The notes below the pieces were generated by a model. That model did not search any database. It was not told where the DNA came from and saw only the letters and a list, made by a program, of their open reading frames with translations. DNA of 64,000 nucleotides, taken from assembly GCA_019421385.1 (NCBI GenBank), contig JAHZFK010000001.1:62001-126000 (forward strand), written 5' to 3'. Both the position numbers and the translations under genes were made by a program. Position 1 is the stretch's first letter, and every line of letters begins with the position of its first letter. Below are positions 32,947-41,624 of this stretch, piece by piece. This DNA is from Clostridiales bacterium (GTDB lineage Bacteria; Bacillota; Clostridia; Oscillospirales; Butyricicoccaceae).

Positions 32947-34470
32947 TTAGTCGACGAGCTTATCCAATTCCTTGACATACTCCGTACCGGTCGCGGTCTT
33001 GTGCTCTGCCTGCTTGGCATACAGTCCAACCACCGCTGCCGACTTCTTGATTGCCTGCATGGTGCCTGCACCTGCTACACAGCCGCCCGGGCAAGCCATA
33101 CCCTCGAGCAGATAGCCGTTGTACTTGCCGGCCTTGGCTGCCTGCAGCATCTTGCGGCATTCGCGCAGACCCTCGGCGTTGACCACGTTGATCTCTCGAT
33201 CCGGATACTTCTCCTTGATAACGTTAACGACTGCCTGTGCGACACCGCCCGAAACCGCAAAGTTACGGCCGTCGGTGGAGGCATCGTTTACGCCGTGCGG
33301 ATCTTCGGGCAGGGACTCGAGATCGACATGGCGCGCGTCGAAAATACCGGTCATTTCCTCAAAGGTCAGCACAAAATCCACTTCGCTGCGGACATCCTTG
33401 CGCATTGCTTCCAGCTTCTTTGCCGCGCAGGGACCGATGAAAGCGACCTTTGCGTCCGGATGATGATGCTTGATCAGGCGCGCGGTCAGCGTCATGGGGG
33501 TCAGCGCCATCGAGATGCACTCCGCCTGATCGGGGAACATCTTTTTCGCCATTGCCGACCATGCCGGGCAGCACGAAGTGCCCATATACGGCAGCTTCTC
33601 CGGCACTTCCTTGACAAAGTCGTCTGCCTCCTGTGCCGCGCACAGGTCTGCGCCGATTGCAACTTCCAGAATATCGGCAAAGCCGAGCTGCTTCATCGCA
33701 GCACGCAGCTTACCCGGCGTGACCTTGGGGCCGAACTGACCGACAAACGCCGGCGCAACAGCAGCATATACGCGCTCGCCCGCCTGAATCGCACGGATCA
33801 CCTGGAAGATCTGGGACTTGTCCGCAATCGCGCCGAACGGGCAGTTTACCAGACACATGCCGCAGGAAACGCACTTTTCGTAGTCGATATCCGCCTTGCC
33901 GTTCTTGTCGCTGCGGATCGCGTCCACACCGCAGGCCGCAGCACACGGACGCACCTGATGGATGATCGCCTTGTACGAGCAAACGTCCACACAGCGGCCG
34001 CACTTGATGCACTTTTCCTGATCGATGTGCGAACGGCCGTTGTAGCGGTCCAGCGTGATGGCACCCTTGGGGCAGACCTCTACGCACGGATGCGCCAAAC
34101 AGCCCTGACAGCCGTCGGTGACCATGATTTCATTTTCCTTGCACGCGTTGCAAGCAAACTTGATGATGTTGACCAGCGGCGGCGTGTAATAGGTTTCCTC
34201 GCGGGTTGCCGCCTCAATGTTGTCCGACACCGGAGAATGCTCTGCCGCGTTGCGGCAGGGCAGGCCCATCGCCAGACGCAGACGCTCGCCAACAATCGCA
34301 CGCTCGAGGAAAATATCGTTGCGGAAATTGCCGACCTCGCCCGGAATGATTTCATACGGGAGCGCTTCGATTCGCCTGTCCGTCGGCCACTCCGTGTGGT
34401 AAGCCATGCGGGCCACCTCGCGGAAAATACGACGGCGGATCTCCTGAATGCGGGTCTCTACGCCTCTCAT
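32947..34470 (-). CDS. Monomeric [FeFe] hydrogenase (group B type)
   Basis: 507 residues. An N-terminal region is followed by cysteine motifs for several Fe-S clusters (CNACKEN..CQGCLAHPCVEVCPKGAI, CIKCGRCVDVCSYKAI, CVSCGMCLVNCPFGAI). The H-cluster domain has TSCCPAWSAMAK (L1), IGPCAAKKLEA (L2) and EGMACPGGCVAGAG (L3). L2 starts GPC rather than the MPC of group A enzymes. It reduces protons with ferredoxin electrons, or works in reverse. Maturation genes are not in view. A Rex-type operator lies upstream. Confidence 0.95.
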   Translation of the reverse strand: MRGVETRIQEIRRRIFREVARMAYHTEWPTDRRIEALPYEIIPGEVGNFRNDIFLERAIVGERLRLAMGLPCRNAAEHSPVSDNIEAATREETYYTPPLVNIIKFACNACKENEIMVTDGCQGCLAHPCVEVCPKGAITLDRYNGRSHIDQEKCIKCGRCVDVCSYKAIIHQVRPCAAACGVDAIRSDKNGKADIDYEKCVSCGMCLVNCPFGAIADKSQIFQVIRAIQAGERVYAAVAPAFVGQFGPKVTPGKLRAAMKQLGFADILEVAIGADLCAAQEADDFVKEVPEKLPYMGTSCCPAWSAMAKKMFPDQAECISMALTPMTLTARLIKHHHPDAKVAFIGPCAAKKLEAMRKDVRSEVDFVLTFEEMTGIFDARHVDLESLPEDPHGVNDASTDGRNFAVSGGVAQAVVNVIKEKYPDREINVVNAEGLRECRKMLQAAKAGKYNGYLLEGMACPGGCVAGAGTMQAIKKSAAVVGLYAKQAEHKTATGTEYVKELDKLVD

Positions 34471-34560
34471 AGTTTACATATCCCCCTTGTATTCAAGTCG
34501 TTCATTTGGATGCAGGGCGGTACTTTGCCCCTACGATAGGGCATATCCATACCTATTATC

Positions 34561-34589
34561 AGAATACCGCAAAGTACCCTTATTGTAAA
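34561..34589 (-). promoter_or_regulatory. Promoter of the [FeFe] hydrogenase gene
   Basis: On the minus strand TTTACA (34589-34584), 17-base spacer, TATTCT (34566-34561), leader about 85 bases. A 10-base sequence in the spacer (34569-34578) recurs inverted in the leader (34519-34528). Confidence 0.65.
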
Positions 34590-34597
34590 GACATAAA

Positions 34598-34615
34598 TTG
34601 TTGAAAATTTAACAA
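34598..34615 (-). promoter_or_regulatory. Rex-type operator upstream of the hydrogenase gene
   Basis: The minus strand reads TTGTTAA-ATTT-TCAACAA, matching the Rex consensus TTGTTAA-N4-TTAACAA at all but one arm position. Rex senses the NADH/NAD+ ratio and controls hydrogenase and fermentation genes in clostridia. The site is 8 bases upstream of the -35 box. Confidence 0.65.
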
Positions 34616-34670
34616 TTTTCTGGCGCATAATTTTGCACCCTGCACGCTGACGCATACAAGGTGCAAAAAA

Positions 34671-35945
34671 TCAATAAACGTACTCAAATTCCAGATCGCC
34701 GATGACGACAAAGTCGCCCTCCTGCACACCCATCTGCTCGAGTTTGTCGTATACGCCCGCACTCTTGAGCATACGGTCCATATACTGACGGGATTCATAG
34801 TCGTCCACGTTGACCGAGCCCATGATCTTGTCCACCCATGCGCCCGAGACAACATAATAGTCGTCCACCTTTTCGACCGTCCAGTCCCGCTCGCCCGTGG
34901 TGTCCTCCACCGTTTCGACGAACTCCGGCTCGTACACGAACACGGGCGGCAGCTCCTTCAACTCGTTCCACGTCAGGCGCATCAGCTCCGCCACGCCCTG
35001 ATTGGTTGCTGCGGACAGCTCCGCAAACAGGAAGCCATGCTCTTCGGCATACTTTTTCAGCTTTTCGACCGGCTCACGGTCGTCGCCCAGCAGGTCGACC
35101 TTATTGGCCACGATGATCTGCGGACGCGCGGCCAGAAATTCACTGTAACCGGCCAGTTCTGCGTTGATTTTTTCGATATCGTCCAGCGGATCGCGACCCT
35201 CGCTGCCCGCCGCATCTACCAGATGCAGCAGCAGGCGGCAGCGGTCGATGTGACGCAAAAAGTCATGTCCCAGACCCGCGCCCTCCGCCGCGCCCTCGAT
35301 GATGCCGGGGATATCTGCCATGACGAAAGACTGCTCTTCGCCAACCGAAACCACACCCAGATTGGGTACCAGCGTGGTGAAGTGGTAGTTTGCGATCTTG
35401 GGCCGTGCCGCCGACACCATGGACAGCAGCGTCGATTTGCCGACATTCGGGAAGCCGACCAGACCCACGTCAGCGAGCAGCTTGAGCTCTAAAATAATGT
35501 CACGCTCCACGCCCGGCTGACCGGGCTTGGCAAAGCGCGGCGCCTGTCGGGTCGGGGTCGCAAAGTGCGTATTACCCCAGCCGCCGTTGCCGCCTTTGGC
35601 CGCGACAAACGGCTCATCGTCCGACAGGTCCTTGATGACCTGTCCGGTTTTCTGGTCGCGGATGATCGTGCCGCGCGGCACGCGGATGATCAAATCCGCA
35701 CCATCCTTGCCCTTGCAGCGCTTGCTGCCGCCGTTTTCGCCCGCACCGGCAACGTATTTTTTCTTATAGCGGAAGTCCAGTAGCGTGGACAGGTTATCGT
35801 CCACCTTGAAAATGACCGAACCGCCGCGGCCGCCGTCGCCGCCGTCCGGTCCGCCGGACGCAACGTACTTTTCGCGGTGGAAGCCGACCTTGCCGTCACC
35901 GCCCTTGCCGGACACAATTTTAATTTTGGCAATATCAATAAACAC
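34671..35945 (-). CDS. obgE: Obg-family GTPase ObgE
   Basis: 424 residues from a GTG start with AAAGGAGG 8 bases upstream. The N-terminal Obg glycine-rich domain (about 1-158: GGDGGRGGSVIFK, GGNGGWGN) is followed by a GTPase domain (GFPNVGKSTLL, DIPGIIEGA, NKVD) and the C-terminal OCT domain (about 345-424) typical of Gram-positive Obg. It acts in late 50S assembly and stress response. It lies downstream of rplU-prp-rpmA, the usual order, but separated by a hairpin. Confidence 0.98.
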   Translation of the reverse strand: MFIDIAKIKIVSGKGGDGKVGFHREKYVASGGPDGGDGGRGGSVIFKVDDNLSTLLDFRYKKKYVAGAGENGGSKRCKGKDGADLIIRVPRGTIIRDQKTGQVIKDLSDDEPFVAAKGGNGGWGNTHFATPTRQAPRFAKPGQPGVERDIILELKLLADVGLVGFPNVGKSTLLSMVSAARPKIANYHFTTLVPNLGVVSVGEEQSFVMADIPGIIEGAAEGAGLGHDFLRHIDRCRLLLHLVDAAGSEGRDPLDDIEKINAELAGYSEFLAARPQIIVANKVDLLGDDREPVEKLKKYAEEHGFLFAELSAATNQGVAELMRLTWNELKELPPVFVYEPEFVETVEDTTGERDWTVEKVDDYYVVSGAWVDKIMGSVNVDDYESRQYMDRMLKSAGVYDKLEQMGVQEGDFVVIGDLEFEYVY

Positions 35946-35977
35946 AGGAAAATCCTCCTTTCATACGGTTGTTAAAA

Positions 35978-36007
35978 CAAAATCCCAGACAACCGTCTGG
36001 GATTTTG
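35978..36007 (-). terminator. Terminator or attenuator between rpmA and obgE
   Basis: 13-base perfect stem CAAAATCCCAGAC / GTCTGGGATTTTG, 4-base loop, with a TTTTGTTTT tail on the minus strand. It would lower obgE transcription relative to the ribosomal protein genes. Confidence 0.75.
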
Positions 36008-36022
36008 TCAATACTCAATTGT

Positions 36023-36301
36023 TTACTGCGGGTAAACGGAAACTTGCTTGCGGTCCTTGCCCAGGCGCTCGAAACGAACAACGCCCTCAACCTTTGCAAA
36101 CAGAGTGTCGTCCTTACCGCGGCCTACGTTCAGACCCGGATGGATCTTCGTGCCGCGCTGACGGACGAGGATGTTGCCCGCCGGAACGGTCTGGCCGTCC
36201 GCACGCTTCACGCCAAGGCGCTTTGCCTCGGAGTCACGGCCGTTCTTGGTCGAACCTACGCCCTTTTTATGAGCGAAAAACTGTAAGCTAATCTTCAGCA
36301 T
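36023..36301 (-). CDS. rpmA: Ribosomal protein bL27 with cleavable N-terminus
   Basis: 92 residues. The N-terminal extension MLKISLQFFAHKKGVGS carries the LQFF-AHKKG site at which the Prp protease cuts after Phe9 in Firmicutes, exposing the tail that reaches the peptidyl-transferase centre. The rest is standard bL27 (GRDSEAKRLGVK, RQRGTKIHPG). The Prp gene overlaps it by 14 bases, so protease and substrate are made together. Confidence 0.98.
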   Translation of the reverse strand: MLKISLQFFAHKKGVGSTKNGRDSEAKRLGVKRADGQTVPAGNILVRQRGTKIHPGLNVGRGKDDTLFAKVEGVVRFERLGKDRKQVSVYPQ

Positions 36302-36626
36302 CTGTGTGCACCTCCATTACGCTCAAAAATTCCGAATAATTCTGTTCCAGCTCGGTAAAATGCAGCCGAAGCGCTGCAAGCGCGTCCTGTCCGCGTTCCA
36401 TCTCTGCGCCTTGGGGCAAGGTGATGCGGATATGCGCGCCGTCATCCTCGATCAACGTATCGACCGGGATGCGCTGTACGTCAAACAGCAAAGCATGAGT
36501 TAACATGACCGCGCTGGAAATCGCCGCGCAAACGATGTCCTCTCCCTCGTCCGCGTAGCCCGCGTGACCGAGGATATCCACCGAAAGGAGTTTGTCCCCC
36601 CGCGACGAAAATGTGACCTTCGTCAC
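36288..36626 (-). CDS. prp: Ribosomal-processing cysteine protease Prp
   Basis: 112 residues. Catalytic His in GHAGYA (near residue 21) and Cys in DIVCAAISSA (near 33), the defining Prp pair. It trims the N-terminal extension of bL27, whose gene overlaps its 3' end, and follows rplU after 4 bases. Position between rplU and rpmA is the classical Firmicutes arrangement. Confidence 0.96.
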   Translation of the reverse strand: MTKVTFSSRGDKLLSVDILGHAGYADEGEDIVCAAISSAVMLTHALLFDVQRIPVDTLIEDDGAHIRITLPQGAEMERGQDALAALRLHFTELEQNYSEFLSVMEVHTDAED

Positions 36627-36630
36627 TGCC

Positions 36631-36942
36631 TTACGCCTTGATGGACGCGATGGTCACCTTGGTGTACGGCTGACGATGGCCCTGACGCTTGCGGTAACCC
36701 TTCTTGGGCTTCATCTTGAAGATGTTGATCTTCTTGCCCTTGCCGGTCTTCTCAACCGTGCCGGTTACAGCAGCGCCGGAAACGTAAGGAGCGCCGACGG
36801 TCAGCGAGTCGCCCTCGCCTACGGCCAGAACCTCCTCAAACGTAACGGTCGCGCCGTCCTCTACGCCGAGCTTCTCCACGTAGATCACGTCGCCCTCAGA
36901 TACCTTGTACTGCTTGCCGCCAGTTTTCAAAATGGCATACAT
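36631..36942 (-). CDS. rplU: Ribosomal protein bL21
   Basis: 103 residues from the ATG at 36942, which gives the standard MYAILKTGGKQYKV start and has AGAGAGG upstream; an earlier in-frame ATG is unlike the family. The C-terminal MKPKKGYRKRQGHRQPYTKV is the rRNA-binding end (motif KKGYRKRQGHRQ). First gene of rplU-prp-rpmA. Confidence 0.98.
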   Translation of the reverse strand: MYAILKTGGKQYKVSEGDVIYVEKLGVEDGATVTFEEVLAVGEGDSLTVGAPYVSGAAVTGTVEKTGKGKKINIFKMKPKKGYRKRQGHRQPYTKVTIASIKA

Positions 36943-37015
36943 GTTGGTTTTCCCTCTCTTTCGTTGTAGAGTCACGCTTGGCACGGCGGCGACCGGGAAT
37001 CGGGCGCACTTAACA

Positions 37016-37083
37016 AAAGCCAATGCACAATGCGGCTTTTAGTAGCATAACACAAGCGGCAGGACTATGTCAAGTCCTGCCGC
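37016..37083 (-). promoter_or_regulatory. rplU promoter nested in a hairpin, plus leader hairpin
   Basis: On the minus strand TTGACA (37073-37068), 18-base spacer, TATGCT (37049-37044). The -35 box lies in the loop and arm of an 11-base stem (37056-37066 with 37073-37083). Downstream, AAAAGCC / GGCTTTT (about 37041-37017) can form a leader hairpin, possibly the bL21 autoregulatory leader seen in Firmicutes. Confidence 0.55.
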
Positions 37084-37097
37084 ACATTTTTTGCTTT

Positions 37098-37757
37098 TTA
37101 TGCAAAGAAACTCGCTACAAAGGCATACATACCGCTCGGCACGGTGGTTGCGCTGCCGGTGGCGGCGCGATCCATGCTGACAAAGCCCTTGTCGCCCTCT
37201 GCCAGACCAATCACGCGGTCAGAGAACAGCACCCAGCAGGTGCAGGCGGGCGCATCCCCCTCCACCACGGTATACCCTTCCGCGTTGTCACGGTAAGCGG
37301 TCAGCTTGTCCTGTAAATACCCAGCGGGCACACTCAGATACTGGTACTGCGAACCGGTGCTGCGCACCACATACACACCCTCGGTCAGCTGCGGGATCAA
37401 GGCGTTCAAGTCCTCAGTCTGCGCCGTTGTCGGGTCGGGCAAAGCAGCCGTCAGCCCAGCAAGCATGGTCTGGTTATCCTGTGTCAGGGTATTCACCTGC
37501 GCAGACAGCGTGTTCTTTTCGCCGTTTAATGTTTCAATCTGCTTATTCAGTTCGTCAATTTTGCCGCCGCGCGACAAAAACAGAATGAAAAACAGCAGCG
37601 CCAACAGGAAAAATACCAGCACCGCAATGCAAAGCAGCATACGGTAGTTGAGCTTGATCGGCTTTGCGGACGAACGGCGGCGTTCCGCAGTCCGTTCCAT
37701 GGGAGCACCTGCAATGCGGTCTCCGATCCGGTGTCCGGATGATCTTCTATCGCTCAT
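37098..37757 (-). CDS. Single-pass membrane protein with coiled coil, unknown function
   Basis: 219 residues from the ATG at 37757, whose A is the last base of the rpiA stop. A basic cytoplasmic N-terminus (about 1-38) precedes one membrane helix (about 40-62). A coiled coil follows (GKIDELNKQIETLNGEKNTLSAQVNTL), then an extracytoplasmic domain of about 120 residues with two Cys in APACTCWVLF. No family is recognised. Translational coupling to rpiA need not imply shared function. Confidence 0.75.
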   Translation of the reverse strand: MSDRRSSGHRIGDRIAGAPMERTAERRRSSAKPIKLNYRMLLCIAVLVFFLLALLFFILFLSRGGKIDELNKQIETLNGEKNTLSAQVNTLTQDNQTMLAGLTAALPDPTTAQTEDLNALIPQLTEGVYVVRSTGSQYQYLSVPAGYLQDKLTAYRDNAEGYTVVEGDAPACTCWVLFSDRVIGLAEGDKGFVSMDRAATGSATTVPSGMYAFVASFFA

Positions 37758-38434
37758 CACTTTGTGGGGTTCTCGATGACCTTGACCTCGCCCGAAGCGC
37801 AGCCCACGATCATCCGTTTGCACATATTCAGGAACAGACCGTGCTCCAGCACGCCGAGCATGCCGGTCAGCTTGCTGTAAACGTCCTGAATATCAAAGCC
37901 CGCGCCAAGGTGCAGATCGGCAATGAAGTTGCCGTTATCGGTGACAAAGGTCTTGCCGTCGCGCACACGCAGCACAGGATTAAAACCATACTCCGCCATT
38001 TTGGCCATCGCCTGCTTGGAGCCATACTGTGCGATCTCAACCGGCAGATGGAACGCGCCGATCTTGTCGACCAGCTTGCTTTCATCCATAATCCAGATGA
38101 CTTCCTTGGCCAGCGTCGCCACAACCTTTTCGCGGTACAGCGCGCCGCCGCCGCCCTTGATGGCGTTAAACTGCGGGTCGATCTCATCGACGCCGTCAAT
38201 CGAGATATCCACATGATCGACTTCATCAATCGTCAGCAGCGGAATGCCCAGCTCACGCGCCTGCGCTTCCGTCGCCTTGGAGGTCGGGATCGCCTGAATC
38301 TTCAGGCCGTTCTTAACCATTTCGCCCACGGCATTGACCATATGATAAGCAGTCGAGCCGGTGCCCAGACCAACGACCATACCGTCTTTCACATATGTAG
38401 CGGCCTTGTCGCCAGCCAGCTTTTTCATATCCAT
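37757..38434 (-). CDS. rpiA: Ribose-5-phosphate isomerase A
   Basis: 225 residues, full length. Motifs include VGLGTGSTAYHMV, a catalytic-region DGVDEID, KGGGGALYREK and ESKLVDKIG. It interconverts ribose-5-phosphate and ribulose-5-phosphate in the pentose phosphate pathway. It has its own strong promoter upstream. Note that the folD-lgt block ends upstream of it. Confidence 0.97.
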   Translation of the reverse strand: MDMKKLAGDKAATYVKDGMVVGLGTGSTAYHMVNAVGEMVKNGLKIQAIPTSKATEAQARELGIPLLTIDEVDHVDISIDGVDEIDPQFNAIKGGGGALYREKVVATLAKEVIWIMDESKLVDKIGAFHLPVEIAQYGSKQAMAKMAEYGFNPVLRVRDGKTFVTDNGNFIADLHLGAGFDIQDVYSKLTGMLGVLEHGLFLNMCKRMIVGCASGEVKVIENPTK

Positions 38435-38490
38435 TGTTTTTTCCTCCCTGCCGTCCGCGCCGGAGGTGTTCCGGCAGTCTTATTACTTTT

Positions 38491-38519
38491 ATTATAATGG
38501 CGCTATCAAAAAAGGTCAA
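38491..38519 (-). promoter_or_regulatory. Sigma-A-type promoter of rpiA
   Basis: On the minus strand TTGACC (38519-38514), 17-base spacer, TATAAT (38496-38491). Confidence 0.85.
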
Positions 38520-38545
38520 TCTTTTCCGTGCAAAAGCAGCGCAGT

Positions 38546-39397
38546 TTATGCGCGGTTTTGCAGCTTTGCAGCCTTGAGCGTGTTTTTCATCAGCATGGTG
38601 ATGGTCATGGGGCCTGCGCCGCCGGGTACAGGCGTCATAAAGGATGCCTTTTCCGCCACTGCGGGATCAACGTCGCCGCAAACCTTGCCCTCAGCGTTGC
38701 GGTTGATGCCCACGTCGATAACGACCGCGCCTTCCTTGACCATATCGGGCGTAATAAAGCCCGCCTTGCCGATCGCTGCGACCAGAATGTCCGCACGGCG
38801 GCAAACTGCCGCAAGATCCTGCGTGCGGCTGTGGCAGATGGTCACCGTGCCGTGATGGTGCAGCAGCAACATGCTCATCGGCTTGCCGACAATGTTCGAC
38901 CGGCCAATGACCACGCATTCCTTGCCCTTGGGGTCGATGCCGTACTCGTCGAGCAGCTCCATCACGCCTGCGGGCGTGCACGGCACAAAATCGAAGTCAC
39001 CGGTCATGATTTTGCCGACATTGACCGGATGAAACGCATCGACATCCTTTTTCGGGTCGATCGCGTCAATGACTGCCTGCTCGGAAATGTGCTTCGGCAC
39101 AGGCATCTGACACAGGATGCCCGAAATCTGCGGGCTTTCGTTGAGCTGCGCGATCAGGCCGAGCAGTTCTTCCTGCGTCGTTTCCGCAGGCAGCGCGTAC
39201 TTTTCGCTGTAAATGCCACACTCCGCACACGCCTTTTCCTTATTGCGGACATAGATTTCGCTCGCCGGATCATTGCCCACGATGATGACCGCGAGACCGG
39301 GCGTGATGCCTTGCTTTTTCAGCGCCTCGGTCTCCTCCAGAATGCTGCCGCGCACCTTGGCCGACAGCGCCTTACCGTCCATTCTTACTGCACTCAC
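38546..39397 (-). CDS. folD: Bifunctional methylene-THF dehydrogenase/methenyl-THF cyclohydrolase
   Basis: 283 residues. Motifs are YVRNKEKACAECGI (with the catalytic lysine), QMPVPKHI, VIGRSNIVGKP (NADP site) and TPVPGGAGPMTITML. It provides 10-formyl-THF for purine synthesis and fMet. The start overlaps the end of lgt by 4 bases. Confidence 0.98.
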   Translation of the reverse strand: MSAVRMDGKALSAKVRGSILEETEALKKQGITPGLAVIIVGNDPASEIYVRNKEKACAECGIYSEKYALPAETTQEELLGLIAQLNESPQISGILCQMPVPKHISEQAVIDAIDPKKDVDAFHPVNVGKIMTGDFDFVPCTPAGVMELLDEYGIDPKGKECVVIGRSNIVGKPMSMLLLHHHGTVTICHSRTQDLAAVCRRADILVAAIGKAGFITPDMVKEGAVVIDVGINRNAEGKVCGDVDPAVAEKASFMTPVPGGAGPMTITMLMKNTLKAAKLQNRA

Positions 39398-40332
39398 GAT
39401 TGAGTTCCCCCTTCATTTTCTGTCTGTTGTTCGGGCTTGGCTGCCACGTTTTCCCCTTTATTCGCAGTCGTCTCTGCTGTTGCAGTTTTTTCCGCCTGCG
39501 CAGCGGACGCGTCCTGCACTGGTTCCGCCTGAGACGGCACATAAAACGCCTTGGCAACCTTCAGGCGGTTGTACTTGCGCACCAGCAGCGCGACCGCCAC
39601 AATGCAGCTGATTGCAGCCAGCACCTGCGAAACGCGCAGCGTGCCGATATACAGGCTGTCCGTGCGCAGCCCCTCGATCCACGCGCGGCCAAGGCCGTAC
39701 CACGCGACATACAGCAGCGCCATCTCGCCCGGGAATTTGCGCTTTTTTGAGTAGAAATGCAGCGCAATGAAGCCCACCAGATTCCAGACCGATTCATACA
39801 AAAAGGTGGGATGCACCGCCGCCGCACCGTCGATCGACATGCCCCAAGGCAGGTCGGTCGGGCCACCGTACGCTTCCGCATTGACAAAGTTGCCCCAGCG
39901 GCCGATACACTGGCCGATCAGTAGTCCAAAGGCCGCCAGATCGCACAAGCTGACAAACGAGAGCTTTTTGACGCGGCTGTAAATATACAGCGCGATCACT
40001 ACGCCAATCACCGCGCCGTAAATGGCAATGCCGCCGTTCCAGACTGCGATGATCTCGTTCGGGTGCTGGCTGTAGTAGTCCCACTCAAAGATAACATAAT
40101 AAATGCGTGCGCAGATGATGCCAACCGGCACGCAGATAATCAGACAATCCATGAGATTATCCGAAGTTGCGCCGAATTCCTTGACACGGGCGTTCACATA
40201 CAGCGCCGCCAGCACAAAGCCGATACAGATGATGATGCCGTACCAGTAGATATCCTTACCGAAAATATTAGCCGCGACGCGGTTGATCTGAAAATCCAGC
40301 CCGAGCGCCGGGAAAGAGATTGCATGTTCCAT
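39394..40332 (-). CDS. lgt: Prolipoprotein diacylglyceryl transferase
   Basis: 312 residues with seven membrane helices. The Lgt signature is present in GRWGNFVNAEAYGGPTDLPWG, together with an early YWYGIIICIGF helix and ARIYYVIFEW. It attaches diacylglycerol to lipobox cysteines, so it matures PstS and the cationic lipoprotein of this window. The C-terminal tail of about 45 residues is Ala/Glu/Gln-rich and looks disordered, longer than in many Lgt proteins. Confidence 0.97.
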   Translation of the reverse strand: MEHAISFPALGLDFQINRVAANIFGKDIYWYGIIICIGFVLAALYVNARVKEFGATSDNLMDCLIICVPVGIICARIYYVIFEWDYYSQHPNEIIAVWNGGIAIYGAVIGVVIALYIYSRVKKLSFVSLCDLAAFGLLIGQCIGRWGNFVNAEAYGGPTDLPWGMSIDGAAAVHPTFLYESVWNLVGFIALHFYSKKRKFPGEMALLYVAWYGLGRAWIEGLRTDSLYIGTLRVSQVLAAISCIVAVALLVRKYNRLKVAKAFYVPSQAEPVQDASAAQAEKTATAETTANKGENVAAKPEQQTENEGGTQS

Positions 40333-40361
40333 GATGTTTGCTTCCTTTGCTGTCGAAATCT

Positions 40362-41624
40362 TTATTGAGGCAAAACGACCGACATGGAAGATCGGTCGCG
40401 CTGCGCCCAGCGCGCGAATACCGCCTGCACATCCTGCGGTGCGATGGTGTCAAACAGGGCAGCGAAATCCGCGTAATGCTCCCCCGCAAACAGAGCGGTT
40501 GCTTCCTGCCGCGCATACGCCTCCGGTACGTCCAGCACACGCAGATACAGGCCGTACATTGCTTTTTTCATGCGGTCAAATAGCGATTTTTCTACGCCTT
40601 CGCGCGCCAGACGCGCGGTTTCACCCTCGATTGCTGCGCGGGCGGCTTCCGGATCGCGGCTCTCGCCGCCGAGCAGCGCCATCGCCCCCTCCGGAATGAG
40701 CATATAATCCGTATCAAAATCACGGCCGATCAGCCGCTTTTCGTACAGCTCGGCATACAGCGGCGCAGTGTCGCCGCACAGGATGCGCACTGCCAACTCG
40801 CCCAGCAGCGTGCGGCGCAGACGGCTCTCGCCCGCTTCCAGCGGGATATCCTTAAAGCCCAGCATGAACTGCGGCCGCGACACCGGCATCTTCCGCGTGA
40901 CCGTCAGCTCGCTGACCGCATCGCGGCGCTCGCCATAATGCCGCTCCCCGATCTCGGGCGCGTCCACCGGCGAATACTGCGCCGCCATGCGGCAGACTTC
41001 GTCAAAATCCACCGTGCCGCAGACGATCAGCACCATGTTTTTCGGGCTGTAAAACGCGCGGTGGCAGGTGTAAAGCACCTCAGGTGTGATGCGCGCGATG
41101 CTCTCCACGCTGCCCGCGATCGGCACGCGCACCGGATGATTGCGGTACATCCCCTGGAGCGCGCCGCAGAACAGCTGCCACCCCGGCGTATCGTCCATCA
41201 TGCCGATTTCCTGCCCGATGATGCCGCGCTCCTTGGCGACATTTTCCTCGGTGAAATACGGCGTAAACACGAATTTGAGCAGGATTTCGAGGTTTTCCTC
41301 AAAGCGCTCGGTGCAGGAAAAGTGATAAGCCGTCATCGTGTGGCTGGTGAACGCATTGGGACTTGCGCCTGTGCGCGCAAACTTTTGCAGCGCATTGCCG
41401 TCCTCGTCCTCGAACATCTTATGCTCGAGAAAATGCGCCACACCCGCTGGCGTATCATAGCGCGTCCCTTCCAGCGTAAAGGACGCATCAACTGAACCAA
41501 AATTGGTTGCGAGGATTGCAAACGTCTTACCGAAGCCCTCTTTGGGCAGATAGCATACACGCAAACCGTTTTCCAGCGCGCGCTCCTCTGCGCGCTCGCG
41601 CAGGGCGGTCCAAACCTTACTCAT
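40362..41624 (-). CDS. yfmH: M16-family zinc metallopeptidase, YfmH type
   Basis: 420 residues. The inverted zinc motif HFLEH (HxxEH) with a downstream glutamate lies in the first domain, with a second M16 domain after about residue 190. In Bacillus, YfmH and YfmF are associated with the 5-aminopentanol modification of elongation factor P. It overlaps the YfmF-like gene by 4 bases. Likely the catalytic partner of the pair. Confidence 0.9.
   Translation of the reverse strand: MSKVWTALRERAEERALENGLRVCYLPKEGFGKTFAILATNFGSVDASFTLEGTRYDTPAGVAHFLEHKMFEDEDGNALQKFARTGASPNAFTSHTMTAYHFSCTERFEENLEILLKFVFTPYFTEENVAKERGIIGQEIGMMDDTPGWQLFCGALQGMYRNHPVRVPIAGSVESIARITPEVLYTCHRAFYSPKNMVLIVCGTVDFDEVCRMAAQYSPVDAPEIGERHYGERRDAVSELTVTRKMPVSRPQFMLGFKDIPLEAGESRLRRTLLGELAVRILCGDTAPLYAELYEKRLIGRDFDTDYMLIPEGAMALLGGESRDPEAARAAIEGETARLAREGVEKSLFDRMKKAMYGLYLRVLDVPEAYARQEATALFAGEHYADFAALFDTIAPQDVQAVFARWAQRDRSSMSVVLPQ

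Noticed and set aside
34631..34672. Hairpin TTTTGCACC / GGTGCAAAA as obgE terminator
   Set aside because: The arms pair, but neither strand has a T-run after the stem, so it is not reported as a terminator.
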